Positions 35,147 to 47,725 of a DNA stretch of 64,000 nucleotides are shown piece by piece (the first letter of the stretch is position 1; each line of letters starts with the position of its first letter). The translations under genes were made by a program, and so were the position numbers. Where the stretch lies: NCBI GenBank assembly GCA_003254925.1, contig QANZ01028535.1:1-64000 (forward strand), written 5' to 3'. Below the pieces are notes generated by a model that had not been told where the DNA came from, searched no databases, and worked only from the letters and a program-made list of their open reading frames with translations. Source of the stretch: Chamaecrista fasciculata (lineage: Eukaryota; Streptophyta; Magnoliopsida; Fabales; Fabaceae).

Positions 35147-36137
35147 AACCTTTAAAACTTGGAGATATTGACTTGTACGATCCATGTATATATATAGTCT
35201 TAGCTTACCACTATTATCATTTCAAGTGTTTCATAATCATCATCGTCATTGTAACACATTCTTGTATATATATACTCTAGGATAGGGACTTGTATCTTAA
35301 ATTAGTGTAATCTACTAGATAAAGACTTGATTCATAAATAACTAATATATAATACGGCCATCCGTATTTTGTGCAGAATATTTCAAACGTGACTAATAAT
35401 TAATAAAAGATTAGAGGGCAACTTAAGGGATGGTCACAACATTAATTAATAGTTCGGTTTAGTTTTTGAATTTATATAATTGTATATAAATAATAATTGT
35501 CTAAGTTATGATAGGCTCACAACTTTATAAAAATTAAAATGTATATATTTTAAAACAAAACTTTTTTTTTTTGGACGGTTAACAAAACTCATAAATTCTT
35601 TTCTCTTTTTTTATGAACAAGGAAAGAAACGTTAGAGTTTTTTGGACGGTTAACATACAAAACTCATTCGAAAACGAAAGAAACGTCTATTTTGTAGACA
35701 GACAAGTTCACGGGGTCTGGTCCAATGAAAAAACGGTAGAGCATGTCAGTGTCGTAACCAACCAACCTGTCTCAATCGGCCCAATCTTCTCGTAAATAGT
35801 GGGCGCGTGACTTTCCTAAATCCCTCCAAATTTCACACTCTTCAGATTCAACGAGCTAGGTCACTCTTTCCTCGACCTCAAGGAATTCCCGGTAGAAAAT
35901 GTAGAATCATCTCCATCCATCTCTCTCTATATTCTTTAATTCATTATTTTCTTTTTAATTTAATTTCCAAAACCAACCAATACACTCTTCTAGATTCCTC
36001 CGTTCTTCCGACTCTCTCCTATATTCTCACATCTTCCTTCTTTCCTTCCTTCATCATGTACTAGCTAGCTCGCTTCCTATGGTGGCAAAATAGTTGACTT
36101 ATCTCTTCCATTTTTTATTCACCAATAGTCACAAACC
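35147..36137. other. Upstream region of the transporter gene
   Basis: AT-rich, becoming CT-rich from about 35920 (CCATCTCTCTCTAT), as in plant 5' leaders. No other gene. Confidence 0.4.
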
Positions 36138-38163
36138 ATGATTCACCTTGCAATTTCTTGCAAGAACCCATTTCTAGGAGCCCCACCAAGATTCACCCAA
36201 CCTCCACGGAACCCATCTTTCTCATCATACTCAAAGCCTATCCTTTGTTTTCGCCACCACCACGACCAGAATCCTAATAATACCATAGACAAACCCACCA
36301 TCTTTGTGAACCCAAATCATGTAGGCGTCGTGAAGGAGACAAAGAAACAACACATGGTGTCTGAAAGAAAAGAGGAGAAGAAGGGGTTTCGTCAAATGAT
36401 GGTGTTATGTGGCTTTGGATATTGGGTTCAGGGCTTAAGGTGTTTTCCATGGCTTGCTCTCAACTTTCACATGGCCAACAATCTTAATTTGCACCCCTCG
36501 TTATTGCAGCTTGTGCAGAATTCTGGAAACCTTCCTATGGTCGCCAAACCCCTCTATGGAATTCTCTCTGACGCTATCTATATTCGTGGTGCTCATAGAA
36601 TACCTTATATTGTCATTGGAGGTAAACTCTCACACTCATATCCTTCTGTATTTTCATAACTTATCTTTTAATTAAGTTGCTTTTTAATTTAACGGATAAT
36701 ATTTTTGTTTTTTATTATTGAATGAATATGAGATTAAGTATACATGACAATACCAACTAACTACAGAGCATTAAGGTCACAGAAATTGAACTGACAATGA
36801 CCATAGCCTTTGATTAGAGTCTTCTGTATAGTTGCGTGCACATTATTGTAAAGGAATCAGAAATCAGCATGAGCAAGGATCATTGCCGTTATACGAGAAA
36901 AAGAGAGATAGCATTTATTCAGATTGTTAACATAAAGTCCTGAATGAAGATTCTGTTGGAATGGTTGAACAACACAGTCAAAAGTACTTACTTTAGTTCA
37001 ATCTTTTAGTTATTTTGCAGGTCCTTTCTTGGGGTCCTCTGGCATTAAACCCTGTTGCAAGTGAAGTACTCCCCAACTTAATTGCGTGTGTGCTTCTCAG
37101 TAATCTGGGAGCATCCATTACAGAAGTAGCAAATGATGCACTTGTTGCAGAATATGGCCAGAAGCACAAAACCGGTGGTTTACAGTCATATGCATTCATG
37201 GCTTTAGCTGCAGGTGGAATCATAGGAAACTTGGTTGGTGGTTACTTCTTGAAGAAAATGCCTCCGAGAACCACGTTCCTTATATTCTCAGGTTTACTGT
37301 CTCTTCAATTAGCAACCTCTTTCTTAACAAGGGAGAACTCTTTAGGCTTGCCACAAGTTTCACATCATAATCTTTCTAGGAAATCAATCCTCGAAGATAT
37401 CAGAGATCAGTTCTCTAACCTTGCCAAAGCAATCAGTGATGAAAGCATATCCCGCCCTCTTGCATGGATTGTTGGATCTATTGCCATGGTCCCAATTCTT
37501 TCAGGCTCTATCTTTTGCTATCAAACACAGTGTCTCAATCTTGATCCTTCTGTGATTGGATTGTCTCGAGTGATTGGCCAGTTGATTCTTCTTTCGGGGA
37601 CTGTACTATATGATCGCTATTGGAAAAAAGTTCCTATGAGAAAACTGATAGGCATAGTGCAAATTCTCTATGCCTCATCTCTACTTCTTGACCTTGTTTT
37701 AGTAAAACAGATAAACGTTAGACTCGGAATCCCAAATGAAGTGTTTGCTCTTTGCTTCTCTGGTTTTGCAGAAACTATTGCACAATTTAAGCTCCTTCCT
37801 TTTTCGGTGTTATTCGCTAGTTTATGTCCGCGGGGTTGTGAAGGATCCCTCATCTCTTTCTTTGCATCAGCTGTATGTCTATCATCAATAGTTAGTGGGT
37901 TTTTGGGCATTGGATTGTCTTCTCTGGCTGGCATTACATCTGGTGATTACTCAGGCTTGACCTTGGGAATTCTGATACAATTCTTTGCAGCTCTAGTTCC
38001 ATTGGGATGGATTCACTTTTTACCTATGTCTCAACCTGTTGTTGAGAAGGGGAAGAGAAAAGGTATGAATAGGAGAACTCGAAGATATAGAAGAGTTGGA
38101 AAAGTTGTTCTTGGTTTTATTTATGCCTATCGGCGTGAAAGAGAATCAGAGATACAGGAGTGA
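36138..38163 (+). CDS. Folate-biopterin transporter family (MFS) membrane protein, probably chloroplastic
   Basis: Exons 36138-36621 and 37010-38163 (phase 1) give 545 residues. I chose the acceptor at 37009 because it restores VILQVLSWGP in frame; the nearby CAG at 37020 would shift the frame. The N-terminal 80 residues are Pro/Ser/Asn-rich without a membrane helix, like a plastid transit peptide. The core starts at GFGYWVQGLRCFPWLAL and has about twelve hydrophobic segments. It includes the family's MVAKPLYGILSDA (a loop-2-3 'KPxYGxxSD' signature), SNLGASITEVANDALVAEY and GLQSYAFMALAAGGIIGN. The family (BT1) moves folates or pterins in cyanobacteria, kinetoplastids and plant plastids; the substrate of this branch is unproven. 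It most resembles the plant FBT8/FBT9 branch, from memory. The C-terminus is basic (RRTRRYRR). Confidence 0.93.
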
Positions 38164-38431
38164 GGAAAAAGTTCATCTATACCATTGAAGTTATTTTGAT
38201 CATGGAGGAATTTTAAGGAAATTGGTTCCTTGAACTGTGCCTTTCTATTTCTGGTGAAGACGATTGCTTCGTAAACTCTACATTGCGTCATTGACTCGGA
38301 CAGATAGGCTTCTGCTATTTTGACTTAGTTGTGCTCTTCAATACTCTCATTCCATCAATACCGGGAGATCTAGTCTAGACAAGAACATTCATATCTAGAC
38401 AATCACATCTCCTTTCATAATTGACATTAGG

Positions 38432-38958
38432 TCATCCAGAACTGAATAGATTAAAACTTGGAGAAGGACGTGCTTTATCTGCAACATTAAAAGAATTAGT
38501 TTCACCGCTTATAGTTATCCAACTGCAACCTGGCACTTTTCTTAAACCCCTTTCTTTCATCATGGTTCTCATTTCAGTCAGAGCATCCCATCTTTTGTAA
38601 GAAGCATATAAATTTGACAGTGAGATATAATTTGAACGGTTCTCAGGTTCTAATTCTACAAGAAACTTGTAAGAGCTCAAAAGAGCTCGCCAAACACTTA
38701 TTATACTAGGCTCTACGGGCATTTCTCTGAAGAAATTCAAGACTTCATCAAGCTGGCCTGATCGACCTAACATATATCCACCACACAAGCACATATCTCG
38801 ACCGTTGGTTTCACTCCATACTTCGTAATCAGTGAGCCATAAATACTGAGGCCTTCGTCTACCAAATCTGACTTCCTACAAGCAGAAAGAACACCAACCA
38901 CTGTTATCATATCTGGCTTGGTCATTTGTTGAAGCATTTTATGGTTGATTGTTCTTTC
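38432..38958 (-). pseudogene. Frameshifted PLS-class PPR gene fragment
   Basis: Read on the minus strand, 38958 to about 38780 encodes the end of a PPR tract (KPDMITVVGVLSACRKSDL..). The frame then breaks at GATATATGTTAG, where two extra bases (AT) disrupt the expected D-M-L-G. The next frame continues GRSGQLDEVLNFFREMPVEP and an E-type region (YISLSNLYAS, VPGCSWI). No upstream repeats or start codon exist and there is no DYW domain, so it is a dead 3' fragment. Similarity stops near 38960, close to a tandem-repeat block. Confidence 0.8.
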
Positions 38959-38997
38959 AAAGAGTGAAAACTTTTTCTTTCTCTCTGTGTCAAATTA

Positions 38998-39220
38998 TTT
39001 ATTAAGTTTGAGGACCAAAATGAAACAAATATGAAAGATTGAGCCTAAAAAAGAACAAGTGTGAAAGTTTGAAGACCAAAACGAAATAGATGTGAAAGTT
39101 TGAGGACTAAAACAGAATAAAAAATATTTTAAGGACCAAAATAAAAATAACCCTATAGTTTGATGATCAAAACAGAAAAAAATAGTTTGAGGAACAAAAT
39201 GATTATTTAAATATTTAACT
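38998..39220. repeat. Second 'tttgaggaccaaaat' tandem array
   Basis: About seven imperfect units matching the array at 22208-22480, including the shared exit into 'atgattatttaaat'. It abuts the broken upstream end of the PPR fragment. Confidence 0.65.
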
Positions 39221-40409
39221 ATAATAGTATTACTATTATTTTTTCAAAATAAGTATAAGTATTTGTTCAGTTGAATTTGTTTAATTTTTGTATATTTTAA
39301 TAATCATTTAATTGCATATTCAACAATTGAATTAACTTTATTAACTAAAAATTCAAGTTTTGAAAATTTTCATAAACATTTAAAAAAATGAAACCATAAA
39401 TAAAGAAATAAAGACAATACCAACTAAATTAAGGGGGAAGCATAACCAATCAAACCTGTCTTGACTCTTGAGTATTTCTGCTGTTATACTTCCCCTCTTT
39501 TAATTTCTATATTCCAAAACCCCCATTTGGTAATTAAATGAAGTATAGATACTAGCAGATTGTCAAAATCTGTGATAAATCTATAGTGATAAGTTTTCGA
39601 GCATGATCAAAATAAGATTGTTTACGATTTATTAATTTTTTTTAAGATAAATGATATGACGAAGATTTGTGAGATTTAAAGAATCCAAATCTGTCTTTAT
39701 TTAAGCCAAAACACAGATTGATTCATCTAAGACAAATGATAAAATAAGAGAGCATTTTGTATCATGTATGCCTTAAGCAAAACACAAAAGAATATGATGA
39801 CAAAGATGTCATAAAGAACTCGAGGGTTTTTTTAAGGGATATTTAATCCACTTAGTGCATGCTTTGATATAATAATTAAGTGCATAAATTTCCTATCCTA
39901 ATGATGCAATGAGTACTTAATTATTTCCAAGTGCTTTTTGGAATTTCATTTTGATTTTAAGGGCTTTTCCCTTCCACCTGGACACAGACAATTGCAGGAG
40001 GGAAAACCCAAAAGCCAAGAATCACTTGCAATATTATTAAGCAAAAGGAAGTATAGTTTTAGATGACCTTTTCCCCTTTTTCTTCCACTTTGCTTCTTAA
40101 TTTCTCTTAAGTTGGAAAATCCTGTACTGCTTGTAATCTTAAAAACAAACACTAAAGCAATAAAGCAAAGATCATCAATTCCAGTTTCAAAAAAGCAAAA
40201 TTAATACACTTCTTCAGTGACAAATAACTTGCCTTCAGAATATCATTAATTTACTGCCTCTCTAGTTCACACCTTATGCAAAAAGCTCCTGCTTTTTGGA
40301 GCTTTACCATGTCATGAGTCATGACTAGAAGAAATAGGGGAAAACTTAGATATAGCTAAATAACATTACTATGATAATCAAGAGAACTTAAGGTTAACCA
40401 TAAACTCTC
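39221..40409. other. Intergenic, 3' flank of the MYB gene
   Basis: AT-rich; nothing recognised apart from presumed MYB 3' UTR next to 40410. Confidence 0.4.
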
Positions 40410-41559
40410 TTAACAGAAGGGAGCAACTAAATTTTGTAGATGATTGACTTTGCTTGCTGCACTGAAATTTGAATTCCCATGAACATCATCCAAGTTCCAC
40501 AAGCCATCCCAAAAAGTGTCATCATTTGAGGCTTCTATTGGTGCAGCAGAGGCATTATTGCAATTGAGCATAGAGTAGAAGCAGCCTTGTTCTAATTCTG
40601 AGGTGTTTTGGTACATTTCTGGCCTCATTTGAGATACAGAAGTAGGCACCACTTTATGGTCATTGTCCTCTAGAAGGGCCATAATCCCTTTTAGGTCCAA
40701 ATTGAATTGCACTTCTTGCTGCTGCTGCTGTTGTTGCAGCAATTGCTGTTGATGATGTAGCTGCTGCTGCTGCTGAAATTGCTGCCTCTTCAAGATCCGA
40801 TTTTTTGCCTTTTCTGCGGCATCCGGGGGACTTTTTGCCTTCTTCTTGAAATGGGTCCTCCAGTAGTTCTTTATCTCATTGTCAGTTCTTCCTGGTAGGC
40901 TCCTTGCAATTGTTGACCACCTGAATTAAGTCCTCAATACATTAGTCAAGAAGGCCTTTGGTGTCTATAATAAAATATTTGTTGATGAGAAAAGCAGCAC
41001 TTGACAAGTTTGAAATACACAATAACACAATGAAATTAATTACCTGTTTCCCCACCTAGCATGCAGCTCAATAATGATGCTCTCTTCCTGTGGTGTTATC
41101 TGACCTTTCTTGAGGTCTGGCCTTAGATAATTCACCCACCTCAATCTGCAGCTCTTCCCATTTCTTTTCAATCCTGTCAAAGGCCAAAAATTCAAAAACA
41201 TCATTTTTTGGTGAAAAAAGTTCAAGTGGGTTGGGTTGCGGCGCTTATAGAAATACTTATTGTCTACCAACAACAAGGTCCTCACATCAATTTCGGAAAC
41301 AGAACTCATGACTTCGTAGGTTATGAGCTAACTTCTTATCAATTGGATCAAGTTGTAATGTATAAAGTAAGAGTAAGAATGAATTAGGATTAGTACCTGC
41401 AAGCCTAGAAACAGAGTTCCATCTGCCTTCACCATGAAGCCTAACATACTCAATGAGCAATCTGTCTTCTTCAGCAGTCCAAGGACCCTTCCTCCAACCT
41501 TCTTCCTCAATCATGTTCATACCCCAACCCATATGCCCTGTCATGCCTCCCCAATACAT
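40410..41559 (-). CDS. R2R3-MYB transcription factor with polyglutamine C-terminus
   Basis: Exons 41559-41397, 41173-41044 and 40920-40410 (minus; phases 1 and 2, the common R2R3-MYB intron pattern) give 267 residues. R2 has Trp27, Trp47 and Trp67. R3 has Ile80 in place of the first Trp, as is normal in plants, then Trp99 and Trp118. The recognition helices [18 protein letters not shown] and [19 protein letters not shown] are intact, so DNA binding to MYB core sites is expected. After the domain comes [17 protein letters not shown], then a Gln-rich stretch (about residues 143-166, encoded by mixed CAG/CAA around 40717-40791). A tryptophan-bearing acidic tail ([13 protein letters not shown]) is a plausible activation domain. 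There is no EAR motif that I can see. The exact subgroup is not assigned. Confidence 0.94.
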
Positions 41560-41733
41560 AACCAGAAAAAATTTTCTTCAACTTTCTTTCACTTTTTCTC
41601 GGATGCCAAACAAGTAATTAATAAGGCTCTCTCTACTCTCTACTCTACTACAAACTTGGTTCTTTGGTTTTGGTACAAATCTGTCTTCCAAATTCTGTGC
41701 ACTGATTTGATTTGGGGGTCATCAGTGTTGGCT

Positions 41734-41744
41734 CCTTATTTATA
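41734..41744 (-). promoter_or_regulatory. Candidate TATA box of the MYB gene
   Basis: On the minus strand, TATAAATAAGG lies about 175 bases upstream of the ATG at 41559, a good distance for a leader of about 145 bases. Confidence 0.55.
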
Positions 41745-42200
41745 GTTGTAACTTGTAAGCTATGCCCCAACTTGATTCTCAGTCAATTAAACCGTCACTT
41801 TCATGTAATCTTTATCCGTATCACTGTTCAATGTATGAGCAACATTGTTTAGAAAAGATTATATATGCATATTGAGATTTTTTTTTATTTTACAGAAATA
41901 AAGTGTGCTTTGTCTTGATATTTGTTTATAAAAAAAATCAAATAATCACACCACGTAAAGTACTCATTGTATATTTGAACTAAATAATCAGATAATCTGA
42001 TTACATGGCCTTTACAGTGTATACATATATCATTAAAAAAATAAATCATATTTTCTGGAAGTTCAAAATCTTTGAACAACCGTCCAGTTGATACTAAGAC
42101 TGCATGCTTGTCAATTCTGTGTTTGAAAATTACCAGTATGCCCTTCTCCTCTTTCAGTTATCACTAATTAGTGAAAGTATACGTACTCTGAAATTAGATT

Positions 42201-42206
<6 letters not shown>

Positions 42207-42250
<44 letters not shown>
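42207..42250. repeat. Compound (TA)n(GA)n microsatellite
   Basis: About seven TA units followed by about fifteen GA units. Confidence 0.95.
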
Positions 42251-42254
<4 letters not shown>

Positions 42255-43608
42255 ACTTTTTAGTCCTTAAATTCATTTTAACATTATAATTTAGTCCTAA
42301 AACATTGGAAATACTCTTTTCGCTTTCTTATTTTTTTTACAAACATCAATTATTTAATTCATACAAATAACGTTTTAGGATAGTTGATACTTGTAAAAAA
42401 ATAGAAACTAAAAAGTATTTCTAATATTCAAAAAATAAATTTTCTCTATATGTAAATTAAATTTGTTATAATATATTAAAAGCTTGTATATAGATATATA
42501 GAAAATTTTATGTTACCAACAAAGTCTCCAGTTAATAGATAATTGAGTTCTTAAAAAATTTTCAATTGTCGACTCAAAAATATCATTTGATTTTTTTTAA
42601 AAAAAATATGTGTGGCACATTAACTTTTGATTCATTTTTTAAATTCCAAAGTTAATTTGTTCAAGTATAATTTGATTAACGACTCATGGATTAAAATACT
42701 AAAGATCTATTACCAGTTTACCATGTATATATATTGTTTTTGCTCACTATAACACATGCATAAAAATTCAACCAAATGTTCAAAACAAACAAATTTCAAT
42801 ATAATATATATATATATATATATATGAATATATTGTACAGTCAAATCAAAATTCAGTAAATAGATATCTCAAATAATAAAATTTAATAGACTCCGATCCG
42901 AATCCTCTGATATACTTCATGATAAAGTGTCCTATATATCTTTCATTCATTTATAAATCACTTCAATTATTTTATGTACTATATATAATAACTAGGTATG
43001 TAGTGTAAACTGTAATACTGTATAGCTCAAAATTTGACGCCAAAATAAGACAAAAAGGGGAAGAGAGATTGATTGGGCTGAGGACACGTGTGCAGTAGGG
43101 CTTATGTATCTGGACACAATATTCGAAGCCCAGAAGCATAATTACACATAAAATATGAATGGGTGGGTGGGCTTTTTATAAAACCTTGAAAATTACAAGA
43201 GTGCCAATGGGCTTTCACCATGTGTTGGATTTATTTGCTTCTCAAGGTGATCAATGTTAAGGTTTTGATTACATTTGTAACGTCTTAGAATTTTGTCACA
43301 TAAAATATAGAGATGGTGGATACCATTTTGGGTATTGGGTGTATAAAATATTGAGGCTATCCATGGCGTGGAAAGTCGTCTATGTCGACAGGTGGCCTCT
43401 TCTCATTATATATTTGGAAAGTTAGTGCTACGCTAACGGCCTGTGACTGTGGAATGAAATCTTCCAGTTTTCATATCTGATCCGTGAATAAATAAATATT
43501 AAAAAATATATATTTTTGACGCAATATTCATTGCTGATGCTGTACTTTTCTCATTTATTATGAACCTGAAATGAGTGGTGTAATTCTAATCATCATACTA
43601 TATAATTG

Positions 43609-43850
43609 AAAGGTGAAAATATCAACTTTGTCCATAAAATTTATATTATGACAAATTGGATCTTATTTTTTAATTTGAGTTAAAGATTTAAGTTTCTTTT
43701 TTTATTAATTTTACATTTATTATTAGTCACGTATATTCTATTGTGACTAAAGTAAGAGCAAAGAATAAAATTAATCAAAATATAAATGATTAGGGATAAA
43801 ATAACAACAAAAAATTATTGGAGATGAAATTAGTATTTTCGCCTAATTGA
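43609..43850. repeat. Fold-back repeat (MITE-like)
   Basis: The left end 'aggtgaaaatatcaactttgtcc' is mirrored by the right end 'gatgaaattagtattttcgcct'. The interior resembles 24885-25178. Confidence 0.5.
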
Positions 43851-46800
43851 AATTGTGATATACAATGTGTAACTAGTATAGCATAAGTGTCTAAGAGAGT
43901 TATATCTTAAAAGCTCACGTTAATGTTAGAAGTTCAAAGTCTCATAATATGTTTTACACTCAATAACTTTCTTAATGTGAGATTTGGTACACAACATCTA
44001 TTAAAATCTTAGTTTTTCCAAAAATAATCCTTTCATTTTTCTTCAAAAACTACACTTTTATATGATAATTCAACAATATTTTATTATTTATCTTGTTTAT
44101 ATAATATTTTGAAAATAGATGATAGTCAATCATATTTAATAAGTGATATGTTTGAGTTGATTGTCTCCAAAAGAGAAGAAATTAGTAATATAACTAAATT
44201 GAGTGCTCTTGTATATTTGGGCCAAGCACCTCGCCTCTCTTCTCAGCAATATCGTCTTAAATCAACTATATGAGGATCTAGACTGTATATATAATAGTAT
44301 CTCAAGATTCTCATAAATTATTTTTTCATAATCTTGAACGTTCTCTCTTTAATTTCTCTTTCACCATTCGACTTTCTCCATCTTGAAGTCATCCTCGCTA
44401 TAAATATTTCAAAAATATCCTAAAACAAAATTATAAATCCTTTTCTAACTCTTATATTTTTTTTTTGGCCAATTCCTAACTCTTATATTCACTTTCTTCT
44501 CTTAACTCTTTTTAATTTGAAGATTAGAGTACTTTGAATGAAATTTCTTAGGAATTCTTTTAGTTTGTTAGTAGGCATACTAATAAGTAATTCATATGGA
44601 ATCAATTTGGTTTAATTAGTTTTCGCCCGTACACTTTATTATAAAATAGGTGGGGATATATATAAATATGTCTATGGATTATATGAAAACTATTACTGAA
44701 TTATTTGTTAATTAATATAATATGATGATTAATTCAACTTTGATAATTCTTCATCTAAAAAAAAGAAGGATCTCTAGGTTATTTGTCCAACTTTCATATA
44801 TATTGCTCTTTAATAATTATAACTATTGATTATTTTGTGTATGCTAATTAACCTCATACAAACATATTGATTCGATGGTACATGCATGAGAATAAAGTGA
44901 TGACACAAATTTAAAAACCCTACCTACAAATTTCAAATCTGACTGAAACAGCCAAAGTGCAGCTCACCACTCAATTGTGCAAACTATGAACAAAAAAAAT
45001 TAAGAAGTTGCACTTCACTTGGTTACCCTAACAAAGTTTCTCATTTATTTGTCCTATTAATTAAATATTAGTGTGATAATCTAGTAGAAACTACTAGTAA
45101 TCTTGTTTGGTACGGAGAGATCAACATAAGCGAAAACCCCTAATATTTATTTATATACTTGTACTGCTAAAACACTTGTTTAATTAACAGCTAAGCATGT
45201 CTCAATGGTCTTTAAAGAAATTAAAATAATAATAATTTAAACAGAAGTGGGAGATGATCAAAGAGAATCACGTTTGGTTCCTTGTGCTGTTAACAATTTT
45301 TCTCTCTCTCAGTGTTTGTTCTTTTTGGATGTCTTTTCAATGTAGATTAGGAGATCGATGTTTTGGGATTTCTTGTGGGGACACACTAATTAAGAGTATA
45401 TATGTATGTAATGTGATGTATAGGCCTATGTTGTGGCATTATTAGGGTTTCTAGAAAACCATTTGTTAATTAATTGGTAACTTTAATTTGACAGTCACAT
45501 TCACACCCATTTAACAAATTTGAACCTTACTTTTGCGTAAAATTACAATTTTTTTGTAAAGATGATGAAGGTGAGAATCACAAGATATATTGGACGGTAA
45601 TTAATCATTAAAAAGAGTACCACATTTATTTTTACCAATGTAATATATTTTTGTTCAGGTAAACCAAACAATACCATCATCATCCCTGATATTTTAGTTT
45701 GTTGAGTTGGATTGCCACTGATAAATACCCTGGAAATCCATTAATTAATTAATTGATAATAACATACTCTCACTTAATTGCTTTCAATTAGCTTATCAAG
45801 TTATTGTAGTTGTAGATTACTCAGGTGAAAGGAAAATTTTCAGAAACTGATCTACAAATTAAAGACTATAAGCCTAAACATTTGGGATCCCATTTGGATT
45901 ATAGATTTAATTATGGGTTGATATATATATATATGGTAGCAAAAATTCACTATAGTTTTACTATGAGAACTTCATTATATATCTTTGTTAAAAAAAAAAA
46001 TTCATTATATATCTGTAGTTTTTTTATGGAGAAATTAAAAATTCTCTTCTATATGATTTTTTAAAAGAAAAATTTTAAATCTTCTCTCATTAAAACACGA
46101 TTATTCATAGAGTTATCAAAATGAGCTAGCTTGTTCGACTAGTTCCTAACTATGTTTAATTAGTTTTAAATTAATTAGGGCCCAACTTTAAAAATCCAAT
46201 CGAAAAATGGGTTAAAATTTCTTAGTTCATCTTATTAGAGTTTAAGGCCGGTCTTATGGGCTTTCAATATTTTTTTTTAAATTTTCTGTAATGTAAATAG
46301 AATTAAAAATTAGAATTAAAAATTAAAGGCTTAAGTACACTTTTGGTCCCAAAACTATGACAAAGGTTTCATTTTGGTCCCATAACTTTTTTTGTTGCAA
46401 TTTTGGTCCCATTGTAGGGAAATCATAGGGTTGGCGCAGCGGAAAAACACGGTAAATTAAAATTTTTGGCTTCCCTATGATTCCTTCCAGGATCCACTAT
46501 CAACATTTATATCAGTTAAGGAAAGAAATTTACCATAATTTAATCGGTGCGTATGAACTTGCGAATTGAGAAGTCCACTTTGAGTGTCCTTCCTCTACCG
46601 GTAATCCACACGAGCAGTTTGGCAGATGCCCAGGTGCTAGCCTCCTTCACTTCTTCCCAAGTGAAAACGGGAACAGTTATCTATGAATCTTGAATGCTCA
46701 AGAACAGTTCTTGAATGTTCAAGAACAAACGGTTGAGACTTAAGAACACTTCTTGAATCTTCAAAACAAAAGTGGAAATTCAAGGACCCTTTCTTGAATT

Positions 46801-47213
46801 CCCTAGAGTGGCGCAAAAACAAGCACAAGGAGCTAGGTGTTTTAGGGTTTAGGTCAATATTCTCTCTCTAAAGAAGAACTCGACTTTCTCTCTCTAAAAC
46901 TTAAGCTTGGCGATTTTCTTCTCTCTCTAGGAAGAACTAGGCGAAATTTTGTCTCACAAAATTCATTGGTTGCCTTCTCTTATGCATGTGTGTTTATATA
47001 GCTTCTCATTCCTAGAGTTTGGGTTTTTACTAAACCATTTAGTAAATCCCTCAAATTTTGGATAAGGATTCCCAATTATCTTTGATTTATAATATTACAC
47101 TAATATTATGATTCAAAAACTTAATGGGTAAATCGAAATCTTGGTCTACAAGATCAAATCTTGAAACCAAATCTTGACTCCTTAAATCCTATTGGTTGGA
47201 ATGAGTCATGAGG

Positions 47214-47480
47214 NNNNNNNNNNNNNNNNNNNNNNNNNNNNNNNNNNNNNNNNNNNNNNNNNNNNNNNNNNNNNNNNNNNNNNNNNNNNNNNNNNNNNNN
47301 NNNNNNNNNNNNNNNNNNNNNNNNNNNNNNNNNNNNNNNNNNNNNNNNNNNNNNNNNNNNNNNNNNNNNNNNNNNNNNNNNNNNNNNNNNNNNNNNNNNN
47401 NNNNNNNNNNNNNNNNNNNNNNNNNNNNNNNNNNNNNNNNNNNNNNNNNNNNNNNNNNNNNNNNNNNNNNNNNNNNNNNN
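47214..47480. other. Assembly gap (267 N)
   Basis: Unknown bases inside the Mutator-like element. The right edge meets one arm of an inverted repeat, so a palindrome probably caused the gap. Confidence 0.99.
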
Positions 47481-47725
47481 CTTATCTATACCCAACCACA
47501 ATATATACAAAGAGTGGTACTTCCTCTTCCTCGTCAGCCCAACGGGACTTCCTCTTCCTTGTTCCGCTTCCCGATTCGCCGTCGCCGCCACTTTGGTCGT
47601 TCGACTCTGGCTGAGGATCCCATCGACATCGTCGGTGCCTTATGCTTGAAATCTCTTCTTCCCCACCAAATTGGTCCCTGTCAGTACCACTTTTTGTATA
47701 TTTTGTGGTTGGGTATAGATAAGTT
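47481..47725. repeat. Nested inverted repeat next to the gap
   Basis: 'cttatctatacccaaccaca' at the gap edge is mirrored by 'tgtggttgggtatagataag' near 47704-47723, continuing to 'gtggtac'/'gtaccac' (about 40 bases). It encloses a Pro/Ser-rich, GC-richer stretch (47525-47670). Confidence 0.75.

Larger units (their letters stand above)
41760..46327. other. Long AT-rich intergenic stretch
   Basis: No gene supported. Open frames are short and without family features. It contains a compound microsatellite (42207-42250), TA tracts (near 42807-42826), a fold-back repeat (43609-43850) and a G-box-like ACACGTG near 43085. Confidence 0.4.

Noticed and set aside
45254..45445. 63-codon ORF with a hydrophobic start, possible small secreted peptide
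   Set aside because: No cleavage-site or peptide-family pattern beyond chance, no splice context, lies in AT-rich DNA.
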